DNA of 19,565 nucleotides, from contig JBDTYA010000047.1 in assembly GCA_040005915.1 (NCBI GenBank), positions 1 to 19,565 on the forward strand, written 5' to 3'. The number at the start of each line of letters is the position of its first letter. Position 1 is the first letter of the stretch. The notes beneath the pieces are model-generated. The model saw nothing but the letters and a program-made list of their open reading frames with translations. It was not told the origin of the DNA and did no database searches. Origin of the DNA: JAENVT01 sp040005915. GTDB taxonomy: Bacteria > Actinomycetota > Acidimicrobiia > Acidimicrobiales > Ilumatobacteraceae. Below, piece by piece: positions 13,779 to 19,565 of the stretch. The position numbers were made by a program, and so were the translations under genes.

Positions 13779-14681
13779 GTGCCTCCGTCATCGTCCGCCA
13801 AAAAAGTTGCCAGGCTCGCCTCGCGGGGCAAGGGCAAGAAGGTCCGCTTCCAGGGCGGGTCTATTTTCCCCATCGCTGTCGTACTCGTCGTCATCCTGGG
13901 AGTACTGGCGATCGTCTACGGCCGGCAGAGTCGCCCGAGCGACGGCTCCGGTGTTCCCAGGGTCAACAACGGCTCCAACATCGATGCCCACTGGCACGCC
14001 GCGTTCGGCATCTACATCTGCGACACGTTCCAGCCGAAGCTCACCGGCACGCTCGAAGACACCGGCCTCGATTCCGACGGCCAGACGGTGTTGCTCAACG
14101 AGAAGTACCGGATCCTCGGGATCCACAGCCACGGTGACGGCATCATCCACTACCACCCGGCCTCGACGAAGTCGTCGGGCAACCGCGCCAAGCTCGGCGT
14201 GTTCCTCGACAGCTACGACATCAAGCTCACCAACAGCGAGCTCGTCATGCCGGCGAACCAGGGCGGCGAGAAGTGGTCGACCAAAGACACCAAGTGCGAC
14301 GGGAAAGACACCCAGCTCACCGTCAGGGTCTGGGATCACTTCAGCGACACCGCCACGTTCCACGACGTGGTGACCGACTTCGACAACGCTCGCATCACCA
14401 ACGACGGCATGGTGTTCGTCATCGCGTTCGTGCCGAAGGGCGCCAACATCCCGCAGCCCGATTGGGCCTCGCAGCTGCCCACCCTCGGCGCAGCCGACGG
14501 CGGCGCCGTGATCGCCACGACCACGACGGCGTTGGCCCCCGGGGCGACTGCGCCGGGAGGCTCCACCGTGGGCTCGACCCCGGCGACCGGCTCGACACCC
14601 ACGGGCGACACCAGCACGGTGACCACGCCTGCCGTGTCGACCAGCACCACGGTGCCGGCGACCACCACTACAGGCGGCTGA
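13779..14681 (+). CDS. Membrane-anchored extracytoplasmic protein with His motifs and Thr-rich tail (unknown function)
   Basis: 300 residues. A basic N-terminus (KKVARLASRGKGKKVRF) precedes one hydrophobic helix (about 29-47), predicting a type II or uncleaved-signal anchor with the remainder outside the membrane. The globular part (65-230) carries DAHWHAAFGIYIC (69-81) and GIHSHGDGIIHYHP (114-127), six His (71, 73, 116, 118, 124, 126) arranged like a metal site. Cys81 and Cys173 could form a disulfide. Residues 246-300 are almost only Thr, Ser, Ala, Pro and Gly. I recall proteins of this look in Acidimicrobiia but know no function. It begins with GTG, has its own likely promoter, and its stop overlaps the ATG of the nucleotidyltransferase (TGATG). 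The Thr-rich tail could be O-glycosylated, which would suit its position, but that is speculation. Confidence 0.8.
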   Translation: MPPSSSAKKVARLASRGKGKKVRFQGGSIFPIAVVLVVILGVLAIVYGRQSRPSDGSGVPRVNNGSNIDAHWHAAFGIYICDTFQPKLTGTLEDTGLDSDGQTVLLNEKYRILGIHSHGDGIIHYHPASTKSSGNRAKLGVFLDSYDIKLTNSELVMPANQGGEKWSTKDTKCDGKDTQLTVRVWDHFSDTATFHDVVTDFDNARITNDGMVFVIAFVPKGANIPQPDWASQLPTLGAADGGAVIATTTTALAPGATAPGGSTVGSTPATGSTPTGDTSTVTTPAVSTSTTVPATTTTGG

Positions 14682-15685
14682 TGCGCGCCGTCGTTCTGGT
14701 CGGCGGCTTCGGAACTCGACTGCGGCCGCTCACGCTGACCACTCCGAAACCGATGCTCCCCGTCGGCCACGTCCCGATCATCGAACGCCTCGTCGACAAC
14801 CTGGCCAGGGGCGGGGTCACCGAGGTGACGCTGGCCCTCGGCTTCAAACCCGAGCCCTTCATCGAGGCCTTCCCGACGGGCGAGTGCAACGGAGTGAAGC
14901 TGCACTACGCAGTCGAGCCAGAGCCGCTCGACACGGCCGGGGCGATCAAGTTCGCCGCCGAGCTCACCGGCATCGACGACACGTTCGTCGTCGCCAACGG
15001 CGACGTGTTGACCGACCTCGACATCGCCGCGCTCGTCGACTTCCACCGCAGTCACGATGCGGAGGCGACCATCGCCCTGATCGGTGTCGAGGATCCGTCG
15101 TCGTTCGGTGTGGTTGCAGTCGACCAGGACGGGCGCGTCGAGCGTTTCGTCGAGAAGCCGCCGCCGGGCACCGCGCCCAGCAACCAGATCAATGCGGGAA
15201 CCTACGTGCTCGAACCATCCGTCCTGCGGCGCATTCCTGCCGGGAAGCGGGTCTCGATAGAGCGCGAGACGTTCCCCGAGGTGGTGGCCGGCGGACGATT
15301 GTTCGCGATGGCGACCGACGACTACTGGCTCGACGCCGGGAACCCGGCGCTGTACCTGCAGGCCAATCTCGACCTGCTCGACGGCACCCGGCCGATGCAC
15401 ACCGCGACGGCCGTGCACACGACCGCGACGGTGGACCCCACCGCGGTCGTCACGCGCACCATCGTCGCCGAGAAAGCCACGATCGCCGCCGGCGCATCCG
15501 TCACCGATTCGGTGTTGTTGCCTGGTGCCGTCGTCGATCGACGGGCAGTGGTGACAAACTCGGTGGTCATGGGCAGGATCGGCGAGGACGCCAACGTGGC
15601 GCACAGCGTCGTGGGCCTGCACGGCGTGGTCGCGCCGGGCGAGCAGTTGTCGGGCGAACATCGGCCTCCCGCCGACTCGACGTGA
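14681..15685 (+). CDS. manC: Sugar nucleotidyltransferase, probably mannose-1-phosphate guanylyltransferase
   Basis: 334 residues. The nucleotidyltransferase domain has VGGFGTRLRPLT (7-18), PKPMLPVG (22-29), the metal-binding NGDVLTD (106-112), VEKP (157-160), NAGTYVLEPSVLRRIP (171-186) and YWLDAGNP (215-222). The last 90 residues form hexapeptide repeats of a left-handed beta-helix. The closest family I recall is the mycobacterial GDP-mannose pyrophosphorylase (called ManB in that genus; ManC elsewhere), which has the same INAGCYVFE, SVERE and YWRDMG-like stretches. It would make GDP-mannose from GTP and mannose-1-phosphate. GDP-mannose 4,6-dehydratase nearby supports this. Glucose-1-phosphate or another sugar as substrate cannot be excluded. 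The ATG overlaps the previous stop, and the stop overlaps the GTG of the next gene. Confidence 0.8.
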   Translation: MRAVVLVGGFGTRLRPLTLTTPKPMLPVGHVPIIERLVDNLARGGVTEVTLALGFKPEPFIEAFPTGECNGVKLHYAVEPEPLDTAGAIKFAAELTGIDDTFVVANGDVLTDLDIAALVDFHRSHDAEATIALIGVEDPSSFGVVAVDQDGRVERFVEKPPPGTAPSNQINAGTYVLEPSVLRRIPAGKRVSIERETFPEVVAGGRLFAMATDDYWLDAGNPALYLQANLDLLDGTRPMHTATAVHTTATVDPTAVVTRTIVAEKATIAAGASVTDSVLLPGAVVDRRAVVTNSVVMGRIGEDANVAHSVVGLHGVVAPGEQLSGEHRPPADST

Positions 15686-16578
15686 ACATCATGGTCATCG
15701 GTGGGGCCGGGTTCCTCGGCTCCCACCTGGTCGATCGACTGATCGCCGAGAGCAATGCGGTCGATGTCGTCGACGATCTCTCCAGTGGTTCGCTCGCCAA
15801 CCTCGGCGATGCCCGCGCCGCCGGCGGCGCTCTGAAGATCCACACGTTGGACCTGCTCGCCGACGAGTTCGCCACGTTGACCGCGCTGCGGTCCCCCGAT
15901 GTCATCTACCACCTCGCCTGGCTGCCGCCGGGCAGGGGTACTCCGAGCCAGTCCGGGCGCGCCGTGCAGGGGATGCTCGCTGTGCTCGAAGCTGCGAGGT
16001 CGCAGGGCTCCAAGGTAGTCACAGCGCTGCCCGGTGCTGCGCTGTACGGCGATGTGCCACTGCGCGATCTGCCCATCAAGGAAGGCCATACGTGGAACCC
16101 GGTCGGGTTGCACGGCATCGTCGCCAGGACGGTGGTCGATCTGCTCAACGTGTACCGCGTCGATCACACGGTCGAGTTCACCGCGCTGGCGATGAGCACC
16201 GTCTACGGTGCGCGCCAGCGCCCCGACGGCGGGGTGGTGGGCTCATTCGCTCACGCACTGCGCACCGGCGTCAGCCCGCAGATCCATGGTGACGGCCGCC
16301 AGACGCGCGACTTCCTGTACGTCGACGACGCCGTCGATGCGCTGGTTCGCGCCGCCGGGCGCGGCGGTGGCTTGGCGATCAACATCGGCTCGGGGGTCAG
16401 CACCGCGATACGCGATCTGTGGGCGTCGATGGCCGGGCCGTCAGCGCCCTCGCCGGTCGCCGGCCCGCGACGGCCGAACGACGTTTCGTGGTTCGCGTTG
16501 TCGCCGACGCGGGCGCGCATCCACCTCGCCTGGGCGCCGTGGACCGACCTTGCTGTCGGCCTCAGGTCATTGGGCTGA
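15682..16578 (+). CDS. NAD-dependent epimerase/dehydratase-like protein with degenerate active site
   Basis: 298 residues from the GTG at 15682, which overlaps the previous stop; an ATG at 15691 is an alternative. The fold is an extended SDR: NAD loop IGGAGFLG (6-13), VIYHLAWLP (74-82), and HGDGRQTRDFLYVDDAVDAL (202-221). The active site is not conserved. The Ser/Thr before VYG is Ala120 (PGAALYG), the catalytic Tyr is His144 and the Lys is Ala148 (LHGIVA in place of PYGASK). All three residues of the Ser/Thr-Tyr-Lys triad are thus replaced while the nucleotide-binding and sugar-nucleotide signatures remain. It may bind an NDP-sugar without normal chemistry, act as a partner subunit, or use another mechanism. 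It ends with a 12-bp overlap with the convergent cofD. Confidence 0.82.
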   Translation: MNIMVIGGAGFLGSHLVDRLIAESNAVDVVDDLSSGSLANLGDARAAGGALKIHTLDLLADEFATLTALRSPDVIYHLAWLPPGRGTPSQSGRAVQGMLAVLEAARSQGSKVVTALPGAALYGDVPLRDLPIKEGHTWNPVGLHGIVARTVVDLLNVYRVDHTVEFTALAMSTVYGARQRPDGGVVGSFAHALRTGVSPQIHGDGRQTRDFLYVDDAVDALVRAAGRGGGLAINIGSGVSTAIRDLWASMAGPSAPSPVAGPRRPNDVSWFALSPTRARIHLAWAPWTDLAVGLRSLG

Positions 16579-17526
16579 GGCAGCGCGCAGCGACATCCTG
16601 GCCAACTGGGCGCCGACCTCCGGTGTGCTCATGATCGACGGCGTGACGACGGCTCGCATGCCTTCGGCCTCGACCGCGTCGGCGAGGTGGGCGTCGACGG
16701 GATCGATCACCAATGCGCCGGCGATCGGTGCGTAGAGCCGGGCGACGCCCACCACCGAGGGCTCGTGACCGAGCTCCCTCAACATGCGATCCGCGGGGCC
16801 CTTCAGCGCCGCGCCGCCGACGATCGGCGAGATGGCGACGACGGACGACCGCCGGCTGGTCAGGCGCTGGTCGACGCCTTGCAGAGCCCGCATCGGCCCG
16901 ATCGACACGATCGGGTTGGACGGGGCGATCACGACGCATTCCGCGCTGCGCAGGACCTCGTCGAGGCCCGGCGCGAGGGAGGCTTGCGATGCCCCCTCGA
17001 AGCGCACTGCGGCGATCGGCACGCCGTGCCGCAGCTCGACGAAGTATTCCTGGAACGACACATCGCCGCCGCCGGCCAGCGTCACGATCGTCGAGACCTT
17101 CTGGTCGCTCATCGGCACGAGGCGTTGGCCGATGCCCCATGCCGCGCACATCTCGGCTGTCACCTCAGTGAGGGTGGCGCCTTCCGCAAGTCGGGCCGTA
17201 CGGTAGAAGTGGGTGGCCAGATCGCGGTCGCCGAGGTTGAACCAGGTCGACGCGGCATTCGAACCGTCCGGCCGCACCGCGGCGTACCGCTGCAGGGCCT
17301 CCATCGCCCTCCACGACTCATCGGCCAGCCCCCATCCGCGAACAGGGTCGATCGCGTCGGCCAAGGTGTATGTCACGGTGTCGAGATCGGGCGAGATGGC
17401 AAGGCCGTGCAGCACCGTGTCGTCGCCGGTGTTGACGATGCCCACCGTGTCGCCGGCCTCGACGACCTGTTGCAAGGCGGCGAGGAAGCGCGCCGCACCG
17501 ACGCCGCCGCACAGCACTGCGATCAC
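16567..17526 (-). CDS. cofD: 2-phospho-L-lactate / phosphoenolpyruvate transferase of coenzyme F420 synthesis (CofD/FbiA)
   Basis: 319 residues. Signature motifs are LCGGVGAARFL (5-15), IVNTGDDTVLHGLAISPDLDTVTYTLA (30-56) with the NTGDD site at 32-36, GDRDLATH (99-106), APSNPIVSIGP (201-211) and SPIVGGAALKGPADRM (233-248). These identify CofD, called FbiA in actinobacteria. It joins the activated three-carbon unit to the deazaflavin Fo, giving dehydro-F420-0 or F420-0. The GTG start at 17526 lies in a GTGA overlap with the upstream glycosyltransferase stop (17523-17526), so the two are coupled; longer in-frame starts run through that gene. Its 3' end overlaps the convergent epimerase-like gene by 12 bp. 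No fbiB or other F420 gene is in the window. In mycobacteria fbiA also sits near manB and rmlD. Confidence 0.93.
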   Translation of the reverse strand: MIAVLCGGVGAARFLAALQQVVEAGDTVGIVNTGDDTVLHGLAISPDLDTVTYTLADAIDPVRGWGLADESWRAMEALQRYAAVRPDGSNAASTWFNLGDRDLATHFYRTARLAEGATLTEVTAEMCAAWGIGQRLVPMSDQKVSTIVTLAGGGDVSFQEYFVELRHGVPIAAVRFEGASQASLAPGLDEVLRSAECVVIAPSNPIVSIGPMRALQGVDQRLTSRRSSVVAISPIVGGAALKGPADRMLRELGHEPSVVGVARLYAPIAGALVIDPVDAHLADAVEAEGMRAVVTPSIMSTPEVGAQLARMSLRAASAQ

Positions 17527-18617
17527 GAAGACCCCTCGACGAGCCGGAGGTACAGGGCGGCCAGGTCGCCGGCGCACCGCTCCCACGAGAAGGTCGCGAG
17601 TTGGGCGTCGGCCGCCGACAACAACGCGCTTCGTGTGGCGTTGTCGAACGCGGCTGCGACGAGGTTGGCGGCAAGGGCCTCGACATCGTCCGCATCGCTC
17701 AACAGACCCGCCGGGCCGCACACCTCGGGGATGCTGCCGCGGTTGCTGGCGACGATCGGCACACCGACCTGCATGGCATCGAGCAGCGGGAAGCCGAAGC
17801 CCTCGTCGAGCGACGGGTACGCCAGCAACGCGGCATTTCGCAGGAGCCACGACCTGGCCGGCTCGTCGACCCGGCCGGTCATCACGACCCGCCGGGCTGC
17901 GGCCGGGTCCAGAGCATCGATGGCTGCGTTGATCGCCGATCGATCGTCGCCGTCCGCGCCGGCCAGGACCAGCAGGACCTCGTCATGGTCGCCGGCCAAC
18001 ATGCCGAACGCCTCGACGAGCTTCGGCAGGTTCTTGCGGCGCTCGAGGGTGCCGACTGCGGCGATGAACGGACGGCCGACGAGGGCCGGGATCGGTGGTT
18101 GCGGCGAACCATCGGGCACTGGGACCGCGGCCAGCCGGATCATTGCCACCCGGGCCTCGGGGAACAGGTCGACGATCTCTGCGGCCGTCGACGCCGAGCT
18201 GGCATGCACGGTCGCGCCGCGCTCGATCGCCCGTCGCAGCACCCGACCCGCCTGGTGCACTGCCGCGCCGGCCAACGCAGGATGCCGGAGGAACCAACAG
18301 TCGTAGACGGAGACCACCTGCGGCACGCGGCTGGGCGGCACCACGTAGTTGGTGCCGTGGACGAGGTCCGGATCTCCGAGAAATCGATCGACCCGGGGCT
18401 TGCCCGCCCTCGCCCAGAGGCGATGGGCGACGACGGCCGGAACCGGCAGGCGGCGAGTGCCGGCAGGCGGTCGCGCCCGGAACGAGGTGACGTAGTCGAC
18501 CAGTTCGATGTCCGCGAGGTCGCCGAGTGAATCGTGCATCGCCGCGACCGCTTGCCCGACGCCCGTGCGTGGACCGGCCAACGGGCCGACATCGAAAGCG
18601 ACTCGCAGCGGGTTCAT
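17523..18617 (-). CDS. Glycosyltransferase, GT4 family
   Basis: 364 residues. N-terminal half: VAFDVGPLAGPRTGVGQAVAAM (6-27), the glycine-rich acceptor loop, and VVSVYDCWFLRHP (101-113). C-terminal half: AVGTLERRKNLPKLVEAFGML (187-207) with the LERRKN phosphate-binding loop, and EGFGFPLLD (272-280), an EX7E motif in which the second Glu is Asp, followed by MQVGVPIVAS. Both are typical of bacterial GT4 mannosyl- or rhamnosyltransferases. The ATG at 18617 fits the normal MNPLRVAFD first strand; 42 extra in-frame codons upstream would enter the GDP-mannose dehydratase gene. TAGCCT ends 10 nt before this ATG and there is no Shine-Dalgarno, so the transcript may be nearly leaderless. It diverges from the dehydratase gene and is coupled to cofD downstream. 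Confidence 0.9.
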   Translation of the reverse strand: MNPLRVAFDVGPLAGPRTGVGQAVAAMHDSLGDLADIELVDYVTSFRARPPAGTRRLPVPAVVAHRLWARAGKPRVDRFLGDPDLVHGTNYVVPPSRVPQVVSVYDCWFLRHPALAGAAVHQAGRVLRRAIERGATVHASSASTAAEIVDLFPEARVAMIRLAAVPVPDGSPQPPIPALVGRPFIAAVGTLERRKNLPKLVEAFGMLAGDHDEVLLVLAGADGDDRSAINAAIDALDPAAARRVVMTGRVDEPARSWLLRNAALLAYPSLDEGFGFPLLDAMQVGVPIVASNRGSIPEVCGPAGLLSDADDVEALAANLVAAAFDNATRSALLSAADAQLATFSWERCAGDLAALYLRLVEGSS

Positions 18618-18627
18618 GGGCAGGCCG

Positions 18628-18633
18628 AGGCTA
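18628..18633 (-). promoter_or_regulatory. Candidate -10 (TAGCCT) for the glycosyltransferase-cofD operon
   Basis: On the minus strand GGGTAGCCTCGG precedes the ATG at 18617, with 10 nt between hexamer and start codon. The TAGCCTCG string also occurs before the GTG at 13779. No clear -35 is seen. Confidence 0.35.
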
Positions 18634-18664
18634 CCCGCTGTCGCCGCTACCGGTTCCACGCCCC

Positions 18665-18670
18665 TAGACT
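18665..18670 (+). promoter_or_regulatory. Candidate -10 (TAGACT) for GDP-mannose 4,6-dehydratase
   Basis: TAGACT lies 44 nt before the ATG at 18715. The predicted leader of about 38 nt contains the RBS GAAGGA (18700-18705), 9 nt from the ATG. It forms the right half of a divergent promoter region of 97 bp (18618-18714). Confidence 0.35.
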
Positions 18671-18714
18671 GCCGTGTCCCGCTTTCTCGGCCCGGCCCCG
18701 AAGGATTTGCCAGC

Positions 18715-19565
18715 ATGCCTCGCGCGTTCATAACCGGTGTCACTGGACAGGACGGCCAACACCTCGCCGAGTATCTCCACTCGAAGGACTACGAGGTGTT
18801 CGGGATGGTCAAGGGCCAGAACAACCCGCGAATGACGATGATGCGCGACGAGTTCCCCTACATCGAGCCTGTCCCGGGTGATCTCGCCGACCTGCCGTCC
18901 TTGGTGAAGGCATTGGACTCGACGCAGCCCGACGAGGTCTACAACCTCGGTGCGATCTCGTTCGTAGCGCTCAGCTTCAACCAGGCCGAGCTCACCGCCA
19001 ACATCTCCGGCACCGGTGTGCTGCGAATGCTCGAGGCGATCAGGATGGTCGGCGGGGCGGAGAACAACCCGATCCGTTTCTACCAGGCCAGCAGCAGTGA
19101 GATGTTCGGCAAGGTCCGCGAGACCCCCCAGACCGAGCGCACACCGTTTCATCCCCGGTCTCCGTACGGCTGCGCCAAGGTCTTCGGGCACGACATCGTC
19201 GTCAACTACCGCGAGAGCTACGGGCTGTTCGCGTGCAGCGGAATCCTCTTCAACCACGAGGGCCCGCGACGCGGCCTCGAATTCGTGACGCGCAAGGTCA
19301 CGAACGCGGTGGCGCGGATCAAGCTCGGCCTGCAGACGGAGATCGTTTTGGGCAACCTCGATTCGAAGCGCGACTGGGGTTTCGCCGGTGATTACGTGAA
19401 GGCGATGTGGTTGATGCTGCAACAGGATCAGCCCGACGACTACGTGGTCGCGACGGGCAAGACGCACAGCATCGAAGACCTCGTGCGCCTGTCGTTCGCC
19501 GAGGTCGGCATCGAGAACTGGCGCGACTACGTGCGTCAGGACCCGAAGTTCTTCCGCCCGGCCGA
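18715..19565 (+). CDS. gmd: GDP-mannose 4,6-dehydratase (partial, 3' end outside window)
   Basis: The first 283 residues are present; the family is usually about 320-370 long. Motifs: ITGVTGQDGQHLAEYL (6-21, NADP loop), EVYNLGAISFVALSF (74-88), the catalytic QASSSEMFG (124-132), SPYGCAK with Tyr151 and Lys155, FNHEGPRRGLEFVTRKVT (179-196) and LGNLDSKRDWGFAGDYVKAMW (212-232). These match GMD, which converts GDP-mannose to GDP-4-keto-6-deoxymannose, the precursor of GDP-fucose, GDP-rhamnose and related sugars. The usual SHV stretch reads SFV here. The start ATG has a good RBS (GAAGGA). The window's guanylyltransferase would supply the substrate. A partner such as a GDP-fucose synthase may lie past the edge. 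Confidence 0.93.
   Translation, partial: MPRAFITGVTGQDGQHLAEYLHSKDYEVFGMVKGQNNPRMTMMRDEFPYIEPVPGDLADLPSLVKALDSTQPDEVYNLGAISFVALSFNQAELTANISGTGVLRMLEAIRMVGGAENNPIRFYQASSSEMFGKVRETPQTERTPFHPRSPYGCAKVFGHDIVVNYRESYGLFACSGILFNHEGPRRGLEFVTRKVTNAVARIKLGLQTEIVLGNLDSKRDWGFAGDYVKAMWLMLQQDQPDDYVVATGKTHSIEDLVRLSFAEVGIENWRDYVRQDPKFFRPA

Noticed and set aside
16687..18306. Plus-strand open frame of 539 codons opposite cofD and the GT4 gene
   Set aside because: No domain; it spans two antisense genes with clear motifs; shadow.
1..19565. tRNA, rRNA, CRISPR arrays, insertion sequences, attachment sites
   Set aside because: Looked for in the gaps and at region borders; no clover-leaf candidates, spaced repeats, transposase or integrase genes, or terminal repeats were seen. 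Nearly all DNA is covered by genes.

Overview
The window is high-GC DNA with dense, often overlapping genes, frequent GTG starts and several start codons that lack a Shine-Dalgarno sequence but have a -10-like hexamer just upstream. Together with a mycobacterial-style rml/GDP-mannose/F420 gene set this points to an actinobacterium. The His-rich membrane-anchored protein at 13779 and the general gene style suggest the class Acidimicrobiia (Ilumatobacter-like). That assignment is from memory of the families, not from a search.

Layout. (1) 1-2590: the end of rmlA, then rmlC, rmlB and rmlD, a tight dTDP-L-rhamnose operon. (2) 2658-5458: an APC-family amino-acid/polyamine permease followed by a glutamine-synthetase-like gamma-glutamyl ligase, probably a nitrogen-compound uptake and activation pair. 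(3) 5469-10288: a block unrelated to cell-surface sugars. It holds a SAM methyltransferase, a TetR regulator and an acyl-CoA-dehydrogenase-fold flavoprotein on the minus strand, and an alpha/beta hydrolase plus a protein resembling 2,5-dihydroxypyridine 5,6-dioxygenase (NicX) on the plus strand. The last two pairs diverge from a 75-bp region with a perfect 7-3-7 palindrome in its exact centre. (4) 10325-13739: three GT4-type glycosyltransferases with overlapping stop and start codons. (5) 13779-16578: a membrane-anchored His-motif protein with a Thr-rich tail, a GDP-mannose-pyrophosphorylase-type nucleotidyltransferase, and an SDR/epimerase-like protein that has lost its catalytic triad. (6) 18617-16567 (minus): a GT4 glycosyltransferase translationally coupled to CofD/FbiA of coenzyme F420 synthesis. 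(7) 18715 to the end: GDP-mannose 4,6-dehydratase, cut by the window edge.

The sugar genes fit one purpose: making dTDP-rhamnose and GDP-mannose-derived sugars (possibly GDP-fucose, GDP-rhamnose or a related deoxysugar) and polymerising them into a surface glycan. The proximity of rmlD, a GDP-mannose pyrophosphorylase and cofD recalls the mycobacterial fbiA-fbiB / manB-wbbL-rmlD neighbourhood. The middle block looks like a catabolic insertion. Its most interesting part is the palindrome-controlled cluster at 6536-10288, which could open an N-heterocyclic ring. I saw no rRNA, tRNA, CRISPR array, transposase or phage gene.
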